Shown: positions 44,416-57,068, counted from the stretch's first letter. The stretch: 64,000 nucleotides of DNA from Gammaproteobacteria bacterium (GCA_026197095.1 JAPHTF010000012.1:30570-94569); one strand, 5' to 3'. Notes: generated by a model from the letters alone, not told the origin. Numbers and translations: made by a program.

Positions 44416-45147
44416 CTAGCGGGTTTTTTTGAGCCAGTGCCATTCTTGCCCATCAAAGAACTCCATGGGCTGGTAATTTGACTTGTAAGACATCTTATTT
44501 GTCTTTGGATTCCAGTAACCCAGATAAAGCCAATCAAGATTAAGTGATTTGATATAATTCACTTCAGACAATATACCAAACACGCCCAGTCCGCGGTTTG
44601 AGTAGTCAGGATCAAAATAGGTATAGACGGCAGAGACTCCGTCCACGAATATATCCATTACAGCAATCATCATTAATTTTTCATTCAACCTGAACTCTAA
44701 AAGCTTAGATAAACTCCAATCCGCTTTAATTAATGATTCATAACTATCAGGCTCATCATTATCCATACCGCCACCGGCGTGACGGCCCTTCATATAGCGA
44801 CGATACAGTGCGTAATGTTCATTATTAAAAACTGCGTCTTTTACATTAATGACAATATCTTTATTTATAGTGATATTTCGTCGTTGGCTTCGGTTAGGTT
44901 TAAATTCATCTACGGGCACACGAACAGGAATACACAAACCACAGCCAGTACAATGTGGCCGGTAAATATTTGAGCCACTGCGTCTAAAACCCAGTTTGGC
45001 TAAGGCACTGTATTGATTCATATCAACGGGATAATTTGGATCAACAAAAAGTGTAATTGCCTCATGATCATCAAGGTAACTACATTTATGTTCAGGCGTT
45101 ACCATAAATCTTATTTCATCGAGTGATTTGTCATCCATATCATTCAT
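44416..45147 (-). CDS. bpt: Aspartate/glutamate leucyltransferase (Bpt family)
   Basis: A 243-residue transferase of the arginyltransferase-like Bpt family, which joins Leu to proteins with N-terminal Asp or Glu, making them ClpS substrates. Visible are the Cys-rich N-terminal part (CTGCGLCIPVRVPVDEF) and the C-terminal catalytic region DPDYSNRGLGVFGI and YLGYWNPKTNKMSYK. The stop of aat is directly adjacent to its start, so the two are translated together. Confidence 0.95.
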   Translation of the reverse strand: MNDMDDKSLDEIRFMVTPEHKCSYLDDHEAITLFVDPNYPVDMNQYSALAKLGFRRSGSNIYRPHCTGCGLCIPVRVPVDEFKPNRSQRRNITINKDIVINVKDAVFNNEHYALYRRYMKGRHAGGGMDNDEPDSYESLIKADWSLSKLLEFRLNEKLMMIAVMDIFVDGVSAVYTYFDPDYSNRGLGVFGILSEVNYIKSLNLDWLYLGYWNPKTNKMSYKSNYQPMEFFDGQEWHWLKKTR

Positions 45148-45894
45148 TTATTTTTCCATGCTTGAAATAATGTGACTGGATAAATCGGGTTCTATTAACC
45201 ATTTTTCATGGCTCGTATCATCACGTGCATGCTGGTTTAATAATGCGATAAATTTTTCTCTGGATATCATAGTTGCGCCTAAACTTTCCAGGTGAGAAGT
45301 GTAAACCTGGCAATCGATTAATTTATACCCCCAGCGTTCTAGCTGTTTACTCAGAAAAACAAAGGCTGTTTTTGATGCATCCGATACTTTAGAAAACATA
45401 GACTCGCCAAAAAACACTTTACCAAGCGCAATTCCGTACAAGCCACCCACTAGCTGATTATCCTGCCAGCATTCTACGCTGTGAGCATAACCTGATTGAT
45501 GCATGTTTTTGTATGCATTAATCATATCATCAAGAATCCATGTTTCAGTTTGCAGGCTCCCTTTTTCTAATCGAGGTTGAGAGCATGAAAGAATAACCTT
45601 TTCAAAATTTTGATCCATTGTGATTTGAAATTTGTGTTTGCGAATTGTTTTTGCCAGGCTACGTGAAATTTTAATATCACTTGGTTTTAATACCATTCGG
45701 GGATCAGGTGACCACCATAAAATAGGTTGACCTTCGCTATACCATGGAAAAATACCATTCCGATAGGCAGCAACTAAACGTTCAATTGTTAGATCACCAC
45801 CTATAGCTAATAATCCATCGGGCTCACGTAGTGCTAACGTGACATCAGGAAAGCTTTTTTTATTATTAATATCGAGGAGGTAGGGGCCTGTCAT
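45148..45894 (-). CDS. aat: Leucyl/phenylalanyl-tRNA-protein transferase
   Basis: A 248-residue enzyme that adds Leu or Phe from tRNA to proteins with N-terminal Lys, Arg or Met. Conserved segments: YRNGIFPWYSEGQPILWWSPDPRMVL, the HSVECWQDNQLVGGLYGI core and GESMFSKVSDASKTAFVFL. It overlaps the upstream DUF482 gene by 4 bases and abuts bpt, forming a three-gene unit that feeds ClpS-ClpAP. Confidence 0.97.
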   Translation of the reverse strand: MTGPYLLDINNKKSFPDVTLALREPDGLLAIGGDLTIERLVAAYRNGIFPWYSEGQPILWWSPDPRMVLKPSDIKISRSLAKTIRKHKFQITMDQNFEKVILSCSQPRLEKGSLQTETWILDDMINAYKNMHQSGYAHSVECWQDNQLVGGLYGIALGKVFFGESMFSKVSDASKTAFVFLSKQLERWGYKLIDCQVYTSHLESLGATMISREKFIALLNQHARDDTSHEKWLIEPDLSSHIISSMEK

Positions 45895-47036
45895 AGCTTT
45901 TCTTTAAATGGACTGTGTTCATTGAGTTCATCAATATAATGCAGCATACCTTTAGTTTCATGGTTTAGAAAGTGAGCGATGCTTTCACGAAACTGAGGAT
46001 GCGCAATCCAATGTGCAGACCATGTTTTTGTTGGCATAAAACCACGTGCGATTTTGTGTTCACCTTGTGCACCGGGTTCAAAATAGTTTAAATTATGTTT
46101 AATGCAATATTCTAAGCCCTGATAATAACATGCTTCAAAATGCAGGTTATCAAAGTTCTCACTGCAACCCCAATGACGACCATATAGTGTATCTGTGCCT
46201 TTTAGATTGAAAGCACTCGCTACATAATTTTCTTGATATTTTGCTAAAACCAGAACAATATTATCTGGCATTGTTTTCGCTATTTCTTTAAAAAAACTGT
46301 TCGATAAAGTCGGCATGCCACTTTTTCTTTCAAAAGTGCTTTCATAAAACTGATGATAAATATCCCAGTGATGATCTGATGCCTCATGTCCATTTAATAT
46401 TTCAAATTCAATATCTTGCTCTTTTACAATCCGACGCTCTCGTTTTATCTGTTTTCTTTTTTTAGAGGTTAAATAAGTTAAATAGTCTGAAAAGCTTTTG
46501 TAGTGATTATTCGTCCAGTGAAACTGACAGCCGAGACGCATCATAAAATTTGGGTTGTTTGAGAAGTAATCAGTGTCTTTGTTATTTGTAAATAAACAAT
46601 GATAAGACGAGATATTTGATTTTTCAGCAAATAGTAATACTGCGCTAACTAATGTGTTAGCGATCTCATTATAACGTGCATCATCTTGAATTAAGAGTCG
46701 GGGCCCTGTTGCCGGAGTATAGGGTATGGATGTTACCAGCTTAGGGTAATAACGAAGATTATTTTGCTGGTATGCATCTGCCCAGGCCCAGTCAAATACA
46801 AACTCGCCATAGGAGTTGAATTTAATATAAACCGGTAATGCGCCTACTAACATTTCATTATCGTAAGCTAAAAAGAAATGCGGCAACCAGCCAAATTCTT
46901 TACCGACCGCACCATGATCTTCTAAGGCTATAAGAAATTCATATCGTGAAAAAGGAAAATCATTTCCTGCAAGTGTGTTCCATTCGGTTGCAGAAATGCG
47001 ATGGAGCGATTCAATAGTTTTTATTGTAATAGACAT
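45891..47036 (-). CDS. GNAT-fold protein of the COG3146/DUF482 family
   Basis: A 381-residue protein of the peptidoglycan-FemX-like GNAT family (DUF482): WAWADAYQQNNLRYYPKL, KKRKQIKRERR and HLHFEACYYQGLEYCI-like segments with a RGFMPTKTWSAHWI end. The activity is unknown; relatives are often encoded with aat. It is the first gene of the unit with aat and bpt, joined by a 4-base overlap, so a role linked to N-terminal aminoacyl transfer or amino-acyl acceptors is possible. Confidence 0.88.
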   Translation of the reverse strand: MSITIKTIESLHRISATEWNTLAGNDFPFSRYEFLIALEDHGAVGKEFGWLPHFFLAYDNEMLVGALPVYIKFNSYGEFVFDWAWADAYQQNNLRYYPKLVTSIPYTPATGPRLLIQDDARYNEIANTLVSAVLLFAEKSNISSYHCLFTNNKDTDYFSNNPNFMMRLGCQFHWTNNHYKSFSDYLTYLTSKKRKQIKRERRIVKEQDIEFEILNGHEASDHHWDIYHQFYESTFERKSGMPTLSNSFFKEIAKTMPDNIVLVLAKYQENYVASAFNLKGTDTLYGRHWGCSENFDNLHFEACYYQGLEYCIKHNLNYFEPGAQGEHKIARGFMPTKTWSAHWIAHPQFRESIAHFLNHETKGMLHYIDELNEHSPFKEKL

Positions 47037-47080
47037 CTATTAAAATATGATAAGTAGCAAAATATATTAATGTAGATTAA

Positions 47081-47746
47081 CTATGATTTTTTTGTCATTT
47101 GTTCGTATACAAAGCCATGCAGTAATAATTTATCTTTATCTTCAAGAAGGATAAACTCAATGCCATATTCATATTTACCACTTTTCGAATTTTCTTTTTC
47201 AACAGCGCGTCGAATTTTTCCTGATATGGTTAAATATTGTTCTATGTCTGCAACGTTAACTTTACTATTAATAGTAATCGTATCACCCACTTCACCTAAT
47301 GTATCGTTAGATAACAACTGAGAACCTGCTGTACTAATATCTTGCATTGAAGCGCTTCTTCCATCAGCTGTAGTATTTTCAGATTCAACATTTTGTACGG
47401 TTACAATGAGTTTGCAATTTACTCGCTCAGCTTTTCTTACTGTGATCGATTCAAGATCTTTTGGGTATGTAAGATGTAAGTGTGGGTATGGGTGTGATGT
47501 TGCATGAATTGCCTGTGCAGAAAATCCCTGCGCAGAATTTCCTGAAATCATTCTGACTATGAATTTTTGCTCGGCGGGAATTCTTAATGGAACACCATCA
47601 GAACGAGGTGTTGTGACCAAAATACTTTTATTTTCTAAAAAGCCAATTAACTTGACATAAAATCGCTCATCTTTTTTATTGGGTGAAAATTGTAATTGCA
47701 ATGTATCGCCAACATTTTGCCTTAGATCTAAATCGTTTTCAGCCAT
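47081..47746 (-). CDS. YcgR-like PilZ-domain protein
   Basis: A 221-residue c-di-GMP effector: an N-terminal YcgR-like domain (about 1-105) and a PilZ domain (about 105-215). The c-di-GMP-binding motifs are present: RKAER (RxxxR) near 109-113 and DISTAG (D/NxSxxG) near 138-143. YcgR-like proteins brake the flagellar motor when c-di-GMP is high; other targets are possible. No flagellar gene is nearby. Confidence 0.88.
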   Translation of the reverse strand: MAENDLDLRQNVGDTLQLQFSPNKKDERFYVKLIGFLENKSILVTTPRSDGVPLRIPAEQKFIVRMISGNSAQGFSAQAIHATSHPYPHLHLTYPKDLESITVRKAERVNCKLIVTVQNVESENTTADGRSASMQDISTAGSQLLSNDTLGEVGDTITINSKVNVADIEQYLTISGKIRRAVEKENSKSGKYEYGIEFILLEDKDKLLLHGFVYEQMTKKS

Positions 47747-47843
47747 TGCTTGTTCATCTCATTCTAATTTTTTTAAAGCATACCATTAAATATTTAAACC
47801 TCATATATAAGGTAGCGTCCGAATAAAATATTTGTCATAAAAA

Positions 47844-47874
47844 AAGCGTACATCTCAGTAAAGAGAGTACGCTT
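47844..47874. terminator. Terminator after trxB
   Basis: AAGCGTAC (47844-47851) and GTACGCTT (47867-47874) pair; on the minus strand, the strand of trxB, a T-run follows the stem. A second small hairpin (CCCGA with TCGGG, 47889-47905) lies between it and the trxB stop. Confidence 0.8.
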
Positions 47875-47912
47875 GAAATATGTAAATACCCGAGTATTAA
47901 TCGGGTTTTATT

Positions 47913-48869
<957 letters not shown>

Positions 48870-49055
48870 CTAAACTCCAGAATTCTTAGTGTTAAATAGA
48901 TTTAAATAACTTAGATTTAAATGTGGTTAATAATATGGTTTATGTTATCTCAGTAATTTGTGGACTGAATACCATTATGCAACTCTGGGGAGGCACAATG
49001 GTTAAAAAGATTTGTGGTATGTTACGTAAAGCAAACAACAGGGTAAAGGACGAAT

Positions 49056-50114
49056 ATGGAAATCGGTATTCCGCGTGAAATAAAAGTACTTGAAGGTCGG
49101 GTTGCATTAACACCAATAGCCGTAAAAGAACTGGTTATAAATGGTCATCAGGTCATTATTGAACAAAATGCGGGCTTATTAAGTGGCTATCTTGATACTG
49201 AATATCAAGATGCAGGTGCTATTTTGGTAAAATCAGCAAAAGAGCTTTATGACCGGGCAAGACTCATTGTTAAAGTCAAAGAGCCGCAAAGCTCAGAGCT
49301 AAAGTATCTACGAGCTGATCACATTCTCTTTTCATACTTACATTTAGCCGCGGCACCTGAATTAACACAAGAATTGCTGAAAATTGGCTTAACCGCCGTG
49401 GCCTTTGAAACGGTGACCGTAGATAGGCGGCTTCCACTCCTGGCACCCATGAGTGATATTGCTGGGCGTATTGCCGTTCAAATAGGCACACATTTGCTTC
49501 ATCAACCTCAAGGTGGGCGAGGTATCTTATTAGGTGGTGGTGGACTTGTTGCAACAGAGAAAGGGCAGGTAGTGATATTAGGTGGAGGTATTGCCGGCAC
49601 GGGAGCGGCTTATGTTGCGGCGGCACTGGGGGCGAATGTCCTGGTTTTTGATCCAAATGAAGAGAAGCACATTCAGCTAAAGCTATTAAATAAAAATATT
49701 AGAACGAGTTACCCTGAGCAAGAAGACATTGCGCAAGCAGTAAAAGAGGCTGATTTGCTCATTGGGGCTGTATTAATCCCGGGTGCTAAGGCGCCACACC
49801 TGGTTTCAGCTGCTCAAGTTAAATCGATGAAGGCCGGTAGTGTTGTGATTGATATTTCAGTTGACCAGGGGGGGTGTATTGAGACGACGCGGCCAACGAG
49901 TTATGAGAACCCTACTTTTGTCTGGGAAGATGTTATTCATTTTGGGGTGACAAATATGCCGGGGGCTGTTCCTCGCACTTCCACACAAGCATTGTCCGAA
50001 GTTTTACTGCCTTATGTGCTCGGTATGTGCCAATCTGACTGGCATTCTGATGTCGCCTTAGCAAGTGGAATAAACCTTCAAAATGGAGAAATTGTACTGT
50101 CAGCTCTCGCTTAA
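49056..50114 (+). CDS. ald: Alanine dehydrogenase
   Basis: A 352-residue NAD-dependent enzyme interconverting alanine and pyruvate plus ammonia. N-terminus MEIGIPREIKVLEGRVALTP; catalytic Lys segment VKVKEPQ; NAD-binding loop GGGIAGTGAAYVAAALGANVLVFD. It is somewhat shorter than the usual ~370 residues at the C-terminal end, but the core is complete. AAAGGA precedes the ATG. It divides nitrogen between alanine and pyruvate, and could feed the PFOR-based anaerobic pathway. Confidence 0.96.
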   Translation: MEIGIPREIKVLEGRVALTPIAVKELVINGHQVIIEQNAGLLSGYLDTEYQDAGAILVKSAKELYDRARLIVKVKEPQSSELKYLRADHILFSYLHLAAAPELTQELLKIGLTAVAFETVTVDRRLPLLAPMSDIAGRIAVQIGTHLLHQPQGGRGILLGGGGLVATEKGQVVILGGGIAGTGAAYVAAALGANVLVFDPNEEKHIQLKLLNKNIRTSYPEQEDIAQAVKEADLLIGAVLIPGAKAPHLVSAAQVKSMKAGSVVIDISVDQGGCIETTRPTSYENPTFVWEDVIHFGVTNMPGAVPRTSTQALSEVLLPYVLGMCQSDWHSDVALASGINLQNGEIVLSALA

Positions 50115-50282
50115 TTGCGTGTTTATCGACACATTGTGCTGATTTTTTCGGTAAGATAGCCATGTAAACAGTACATCTGACTTGCACTTTACTAAAGGTT
50201 AAAATAATCTAATAATATTAATCACTTATGATATTATTCTCATAAATATTATTAACTAAAATAACGATAAAGAACTCCTAAA

Positions 50283-52577
50283 TTGGCTCAAGCAAGACAA
50301 ACCACTACAGATAAAAAGCCTCTGGCAAGTCACATTACGCGTGGATTAAAAGAGGGGGCATTATTCATTTTTGGATTTACTGCCTTGTATTTCTTTCTGG
50401 CGCTTATTTCCTATGATGCCTCGGATCCAGGATGGTCTCATAGTGGCTTAGCTGGTAATAAAAATGTGGCCAATCTAGGCGGGCCAACAGGTGCATTAAT
50501 TTCAGATATTTTTCTTTCTCTTTTTGGTTATTTGGCTTATTTGTTTCCTATAATGGTCGCGTACACGGGTTTGCTTATCTATAGAGATCGGCAAAAAGAG
50601 CATATTTTTGATAAGCGCGGCGTGGCGCTCAGAACCTTAGGATTCATTCTCACATTGCTTGCAGGTTGTGCTTTGGCCAGCATGCATGATGCTAATGTAG
50701 TGAGTCCTTTGCCAGTAAATGCAGGTGGCATTTTAGGTGATATTCTTGGTAGCAGGATGGAGCAGGGCTTTAATATTATTGGGGCAACATTATTGCTGTT
50801 GGCTATTTTCTTTGCCGGTGTAACCCTGTTTACCCATTTGTCATGGCTACGACTAATGGATACCACCGGCGCTTATACATTAAATTTCTTGAATTTGTTT
50901 AAACAGGGTTTTGTTCAAATATATGATTTTTATGAAAGGCATAAACTAAAAAAGAAACGTGATCAGCAATTTAAAGTGACAGCGCAACGCCAGGAAACAA
51001 AACGCAAACCTCCGGTTATTAAAGCACCCCCTAAACCCATTCAAGAAAGCAAACGCGTGCAGCAGGAGAAGCAAGCCTCTTTATTTGTTGCTGAATCTGA
51101 TGGCTCATTACCATCTATTTCATTGCTTGATGGCGCTACACCTAGCCAACATGTTTTATCTGAAGGTGCCCTTAAAGCCATTTCACAACAGGTTGAAATG
51201 AAGCTGCAAGATTTTGGTATTGATGCCCAGGTAGAAGCCGTACATCCTGGGCCTGTTATTACGCGATTTGAATTACAGCCCGCCGCCGGAACCAAGAGTA
51301 GCCAGATTTCTAATTTAGCAAAAGATTTAGCACGTTCTTTATCCGCGATAAGCGTACGTATAGTTGAAGTGATACCGGGCAAAACAACCATCGGTTTGGA
51401 AATTCCAAATGAACACCGTGAAACCGTTCGTCTAAGTGAAATTATTAGCTCAAAAGCATTTGCTGATGCTAAATCACCTTTAACACTTGCCTTAGGCAAA
51501 GATATTAGTGGTATTCCTGCAGTAGCTGATTTGGCCAAGATGCCACATTTATTGGTAGCGGGTACAACCGGTGCCGGTAAGTCTGTTGCATTAAATGCAA
51601 TGGTATTGAGTTTATTATATAACTCAACACCGAATGAAGTGCGCATGATTATGATTGATCCAAAAATGCTGGAGCTTTCAATCTATGATGGTATTCCGCA
51701 TCTGCTTGCACCGGTTGTGACAGACATGAAAGAGGCAGCCAATGCATTGCGTTGGTGTGTGGCTGAAATGGACACGCGGTACAAGCTCATGGCGAGTTTA
51801 AAAGTTAGAAATATTACCGGCTTTAATAAAAAAGTGAATGATGCCATTAAAGCAAAAGATCCTATCAAGGATCCTTTCCATCCGGCAGATTCAGAACTTC
51901 CCGTAGGAGACCTGCAACCTCTACCTTATATTGTTGTCGTAGTGGATGAGCTCGCTGACATGATGATGGTGGTGGGTAAAAAAGTTGAAGAGCTCATTGC
52001 GCGTTTAGCACAAAAAGCACGAGCATCGGGAATACATCTTGTTCTTGCAACTCAACGCCCCTCAGTTGATGTTTTAACCGGGTTGATTAAATCTAACATT
52101 CCGACACGAGTTGCATTTCAGGTGTCATCACGTGTTGATTCAAGAACAATTTTAGATCAGATGGGCGCTGAACAATTATTAGGTCATGGTGATATGTTGT
52201 ATTTACCACCGGGTACCGCAATCCCAACGCGTATTCATGGTGCATTTGTTGATGATCATGAAGTCAATAATGTAGTTGATAGTTTAAAGAAAAGTGGCAA
52301 ACCTCAATATATAGAAGAAGTCACAACGGGACCTAAAAATGAAAACGCAATGCCAGGATATAACGATGATGATGAAGGTGATGAACTTTACGATGATGCA
52401 GTACGTATTGTAACTGAAACCCGTAAGGCATCTATCTCTGGTGTACAGCGACGTCTTAAGATTGGTTATAACCGTGCAGCACGTATGATTGAAGCGATGG
52501 AGCTTGCAGGAATCGTTGGTCCAGCAGAGTCCAATGGTAGCCGGGAAGTTCTCGCGCCACCACCACCTGAAGATTAA
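50283..52577 (+). CDS. ftsK: DNA translocase FtsK
   Basis: A 764-residue septum-bound DNA pump that resolves chromosomes and activates XerCD at dif. Order: four N-terminal TM helices (about 25-185), a short basic linker, the alpha/beta motor with Walker [12 protein letters not shown] and Walker [14 protein letters not shown], and a C-terminal winged helix gamma domain ([28 protein letters not shown]). It starts with TTG at 50283; a TAA in the same frame at 50268 rules out an upstream start. The linker is short compared with E. coli (1329 residues). Confidence 0.96.
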   Translation: MAQARQTTTDKKPLASHITRGLKEGALFIFGFTALYFFLALISYDASDPGWSHSGLAGNKNVANLGGPTGALISDIFLSLFGYLAYLFPIMVAYTGLLIYRDRQKEHIFDKRGVALRTLGFILTLLAGCALASMHDANVVSPLPVNAGGILGDILGSRMEQGFNIIGATLLLLAIFFAGVTLFTHLSWLRLMDTTGAYTLNFLNLFKQGFVQIYDFYERHKLKKKRDQQFKVTAQRQETKRKPPVIKAPPKPIQESKRVQQEKQASLFVAESDGSLPSISLLDGATPSQHVLSEGALKAISQQVEMKLQDFGIDAQVEAVHPGPVITRFELQPAAGTKSSQISNLAKDLARSLSAISVRIVEVIPGKTTIGLEIPNEHRETVRLSEIISSKAFADAKSPLTLALGKDISGIPAVADLAKMPHLLVAGTTGAGKSVALNAMVLSLLYNSTPNEVRMIMIDPKMLELSIYDGIPHLLAPVVTDMKEAANALRWCVAEMDTRYKLMASLKVRNITGFNKKVNDAIKAKDPIKDPFHPADSELPVGDLQPLPYIVVVVDELADMMMVVGKKVEELIARLAQKARASGIHLVLATQRPSVDVLTGLIKSNIPTRVAFQVSSRVDSRTILDQMGAEQLLGHGDMLYLPPGTAIPTRIHGAFVDDHEVNNVVDSLKKSGKPQYIEEVTTGPKNENAMPGYNDDDEGDELYDDAVRIVTETRKASISGVQRRLKIGYNRAARMIEAMELAGIVGPAESNGSREVLAPPPPED

Positions 52578-52673
52578 ATACACTGCATCATTGTGTAATG
52601 TCGATCGATTAAGTGAAGCAGGTTAAGAAAAAATATGATAATAGTTAATTATACTGCTAAACAAACGTAACAC

Positions 52674-52782
52674 GTCATTGCGAGCCTTTTTAGGTGAAAC
52701 AATCTCATGCTACAAGGTGCTTATCATGATTTACCTTGGTCTTACTGAGATTGCCGCAATCATTTTATTCCCTCGCAATGAC
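52674..52782. repeat. Dispersed inverted-repeat (REP/MITE-like) element
   Basis: GTCATTGCGAG (52674-52684) and CTCGCAATGAC (52772-52782) are perfect inverted ends. Inside, CAATCTCA (52700-52707) and TGAGATTG (52746-52753) form a second inverted pair. CATTGCGAG-type ends are common in intergenic repeats of many bacteria. It lies between ftsK and lolA and probably has no gene. Confidence 0.7.
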
Positions 52783-52815
52783 ATGATAAGAAAGACTAAA
52801 ATTAAAGAGTAAAAA

Positions 52816-53424
52816 ATGAGAATTAAAAAAATATTATTAATGTGTACTTTTTTATTAATAAGTATGAAGAGTTATGCGAGTGAATTAACTGATTATTTAA
52901 ACAATCTTCATACTTTTCAGGCACAATTTAGTCAAAAGGTATTTTCTGGTAATAATGAAGAAAAACAAAAAAGCAAAGGATTAATAGCTGTTCAAAGCCC
53001 TGATAATTTTTACCTTGAATACAATGAACCTTATAAGTTGCTATATGTTGCAGATGGTAAAAAACTCTGGAGTTATGATGAGGATCTTGAGCAAGTTGTA
53101 GTCAAAGCACAGGGTGGCTTACTGATTGATACTCCTGCAATGCTTTTAGGGAACCCAAAAGATTTAACAAAGTCATACCGTATTGAAAGAACAGGTATCA
53201 CTGATGGCTGGCTCTGGTTTGAGCTAACACCTAAAAAAGAAAACTCCAACTTTGAAACCGTTAGTCTTGCATTTGAAAACGATAAACTTATAGCGATGGA
53301 AATGCGTGATAATTTTGGCCAAACCACCCGGCTTGAATTTAATAATGTAGTAAAAAATCCAATACTTCCAGCAAAGCAATTTGTATTTACTCCACCAAAG
53401 GGCGTCGATGTTATTGGTCAATAA
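52816..53424 (+). CDS. lolA: Outer-membrane lipoprotein carrier protein LolA
   Basis: A 202-residue periplasmic chaperone that carries lipoproteins from LolCDE to LolB. A signal peptide (about 1-21) ends near KSYAS. The mature part has the LolA pattern: FQAQFSQKVFS, DNFYLEYNEPYKLLYVADGKKLW, and the ending FVFTPPKGVDVI. It is followed by rarA after 35 bases, the conserved order. Confidence 0.96.
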   Translation: MRIKKILLMCTFLLISMKSYASELTDYLNNLHTFQAQFSQKVFSGNNEEKQKSKGLIAVQSPDNFYLEYNEPYKLLYVADGKKLWSYDEDLEQVVVKAQGGLLIDTPAMLLGNPKDLTKSYRIERTGITDGWLWFELTPKKENSNFETVSLAFENDKLIAMEMRDNFGQTTRLEFNNVVKNPILPAKQFVFTPPKGVDVIGQ

Positions 53425-53459
53425 ATTGATAAATTAGCTATTTTAATTGTTATGTTTAG

Positions 53460-54791
53460 ATGAAACAGGATCAAAATATTTTTCCCAATATCGATCACAG
53501 TGAGTGGCAGCCACTCGCTGACCGCATGCGCCCGCAACATCTTGAAGATATCATCGGTCAACAACATTTATTAGATAAAGAAAAACCGCTACGTTTAGCT
53601 ATTGAGAATGGAAAACTGCATTCATTAATTCTTTGGGGACCACCGGGTACAGGTAAAACGACTTTATCTCGCATGATTGCAAATTATTGCGATGCAGAAT
53701 TTATTAGTTTGTCGGCCGTTTTATCTGGGGTGAAAGATATTCGTGCCGCCGTTTCCCGAGCACAACAATATCAGCAACAAGGTAAGCCCAGTATATTGTT
53801 TGTTGACGAGGTTCATCGTTTTAACAAATCACAACAAGATGCATTTTTACCCTATGTTGAAGATGGCACCATAACGTTTATTGGTGCAACGACTGAAAAC
53901 CCGTCTTTTGAATTAAATAATGCCTTACTCTCACGTGCACGAGTCTATGTATTAAAGTCGCTAAATGAGCAAGATATCGTTCAAGTCTTAAAACGCGCAC
54001 TTACTGATTCTGATAAAGGGCTAGGTAAAAAAAATATTAAAGCTGACGACAAGGCACTAAATTTATTAGGCCAGGTCGCCGATGGTGATGCCCGCCGTGC
54101 GATAAACTTATTAGAGATTGCCAGTGACTTAACTGAAAATAATGTCATTGATATCGAAACAGTAAAAAATATTTCTGGCGAACATTTACGCCGTTTTGAT
54201 AATCATGGTGAAGCTTTTTATGATCAGATATCTGCATTGCATAAATCGGTTCGAGGATCGGCGCCAGATGCCGCGCTTTATTGGCTGGTAAGAATGTTAG
54301 ATGGCGGCTGTGATCCTCTCTATGTAGCTCGTCGTGTTGTACGCATGGCAAGTGAAGATATTGGTAATGCCGATCCACGTGCATTAACGTTGGCTATGCA
54401 GGCCTGGGATGTACTTCAACGCCTGGGTAGTCCAGAAGGTGAACTGGCACTTGCCCAGGCGGTACTTTACCTTGCAAGTGCGGCTAAAAGTAATGCTGTC
54501 TATAATGCATACAACCAGGCGCGGGCAGACATTCAACAATACGCATCTGCTGAAGTACCTGTTCATCTGCGTAATGCACCTACAAAACTAATGAAAGAAC
54601 TCGGTTATGGAAAAGAATATCGCTATGCTCATGATGAGCCTGAAGCCTATGCGGCTGGGGAGTCATATTTTCCTGAAACAATGCCAGAAAAACATTATTA
54701 TCAACCTGTAGCACGTGGACTTGAAATTAAAATTAAAGAAAAACTTGAACACCTGCGTGAGTTAGATAAAAAATCGGGTAAGAAAAGGTAA
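53460..54791 (+). CDS. rarA: Replication-associated recombination protein A (RarA/MgsA)
   Basis: A 443-residue AAA+ clamp-loader-like ATPase acting at stalled replication forks. Walker [15 protein letters not shown] near 62; Walker [19 protein letters not shown]; sensor region [23 protein letters not shown]-terminal tetramer domain with [22 protein letters not shown]. Normal length and complete motifs. Confidence 0.97.
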   Translation: MKQDQNIFPNIDHSEWQPLADRMRPQHLEDIIGQQHLLDKEKPLRLAIENGKLHSLILWGPPGTGKTTLSRMIANYCDAEFISLSAVLSGVKDIRAAVSRAQQYQQQGKPSILFVDEVHRFNKSQQDAFLPYVEDGTITFIGATTENPSFELNNALLSRARVYVLKSLNEQDIVQVLKRALTDSDKGLGKKNIKADDKALNLLGQVADGDARRAINLLEIASDLTENNVIDIETVKNISGEHLRRFDNHGEAFYDQISALHKSVRGSAPDAALYWLVRMLDGGCDPLYVARRVVRMASEDIGNADPRALTLAMQAWDVLQRLGSPEGELALAQAVLYLASAAKSNAVYNAYNQARADIQQYASAEVPVHLRNAPTKLMKELGYGKEYRYAHDEPEAYAAGESYFPETMPEKHYYQPVARGLEIKIKEKLEHLRELDKKSGKKR

Positions 54792-54800
54792 ACTACGTTA

Positions 54801-55175
54801 ATGAATAATTTACTTGCTATTGCGATAGGTGGTTCATTAGGTGCGGTCATGCGTTATCTAACATCAACCAGTGTTTATCGACTTTTTGGAACTGATTTTC
54901 CTTACGGCACATTAACGGTTAATGTTGCAGGTTCCTTATTGATGGGGTTTGTCTCAATATTATTACTTGAGCGCTTTATGCTGGCGGAGTACTGGCGAGC
55001 CATTATTATTATTGGATTTTTAGGTGCCTTTACCACGTTTTCAACTTTCTCTATGGAAACATTTAACCTGATTCAGGCCGGTGAAATGGCAAAAGCTTTT
55101 ATTAATATGTTTATGAGTGTATTTCTCTGTTTAGGGGCAACCTGGATAGGCGTTATCGCAGGACGACAACTATGA
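54801..55175 (+). CDS. crcB: Fluoride channel CrcB
   Basis: A 124-residue, four-helix Fluc-type channel that exports fluoride. GGSLGAVMRYLTS at the start, GTLTVNVAGSLLMGF, and GFLGAFTTFSTFS with the pore Thr-Phe-Ser are all present. No fluoride riboswitch is apparent upstream. It overlaps the DUF190 gene by 4 bases. Confidence 0.95.
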   Translation: MNNLLAIAIGGSLGAVMRYLTSTSVYRLFGTDFPYGTLTVNVAGSLLMGFVSILLLERFMLAEYWRAIIIIGFLGAFTTFSTFSMETFNLIQAGEMAKAFINMFMSVFLCLGATWIGVIAGRQL

Positions 55176-55477
55176 ATATGAATGAAGTTACTATTGTGCG
55201 TATTTACCTTTCTGAAGGTGAAACGCAACTGAAGAATTTAATGAAACGCTTGCGCGATTGGGAAAAACTTCGTGGCTTGTCAGTATTTCGAGGAATTTCT
55301 GGTTATGGTGAATCAGGTGTCATCCATGGTGCTGATATTGTCGATTTATCGATGCATTTGCCGATTGTTGTAGAGTTTTTTGATGACGATGAAAAAATAA
55401 ATAACATACTTGAGCATTTAAGTGATCAAATTAAACCCGGTCACATGTTAAAATGGTCTGCTAGTACAAACGCATAA
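55172..55477 (+). CDS. DUF190 family protein
   Basis: A 101-residue protein of the DUF190 family: VRIYLSEGE, GISGYGESGVIHGADIVDLSMHLPIVVEFFDDDE, and a C-terminal HMLKWSAST. It resembles PII-like trimeric regulators and is nearly always encoded next to crcB, so it probably modulates or supports the fluoride channel. The 4-base overlap couples the two. Confidence 0.9.
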   Translation: MNMNEVTIVRIYLSEGETQLKNLMKRLRDWEKLRGLSVFRGISGYGESGVIHGADIVDLSMHLPIVVEFFDDDEKINNILEHLSDQIKPGHMLKWSASTNA

Positions 55478-55483
55478 CATTAA

Positions 55484-56785
<1,302 letters not shown>

Positions 56786-56792
56786 TCTAATG

Positions 56793-56818
56793 AAAGGTCG
56801 GCAATTTAGCCGACCTTT
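56793..56818. terminator. Terminator after serS
   Basis: AAAGGTCGGC (56793-56802) and GCCGACCTTT (56809-56818) form a 10-base-pair stem with a 6-base loop, 8 bases past the serS stop. It can also end transcription from the convergent small membrane-protein gene. Confidence 0.85.
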
Positions 56819-56842
56819 ATATTGTTCTCTTAATTATTACGA

Positions 56843-57028
56843 TTAGCCTCTAACCATTACAATCAGAAAAACGACAAAGCCTATTACCGCCGCTAATGGT
56901 ATAAAAAAACTCTTCCAGTCTTCACTAGTCCCTTTAGGTGAATCCTTCATTGCTTGTCGCATGCGAGGAAAGATAAAAACAAGCATGGCAACCATTAATA
57001 ATGCGGAACCGATTGTTACCCAATTCAT
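56843..57028 (-). CDS. Small two-helix membrane protein, 61 aa
   Basis: A 61-residue hypothetical protein with two transmembrane helices (about 5-20 and 45-58) and a charged loop (RMRQAMKDSPKGTSEDWKSFF). I do not recognise it as a named family. It lies between the serS terminator and a bidirectional terminator that ends the BI-1 gene, so it has its own unit, probably with a promoter at about 57030-57068. Confidence 0.6.
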   Translation of the reverse strand: MNWVTIGSALLMVAMLVFIFPRMRQAMKDSPKGTSEDWKSFFIPLAAVIGFVVFLIVMVRG

Positions 57029-57068
57029 TTTAGAACCTCAGTGTTAAATCTATAAAAATAAGTGTAAA

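Noticed and set aside
51041..51646. 201-codon frame opposite ftsK
   Set aside because: Antisense shadow of the conserved FtsK motor domain without ribosome site or family match.
54801..55175. Fluoride riboswitch before crcB
   Set aside because: Only 9 bases separate rarA and crcB, and no riboswitch-like fold can fit; crcB is read from the upstream genes.
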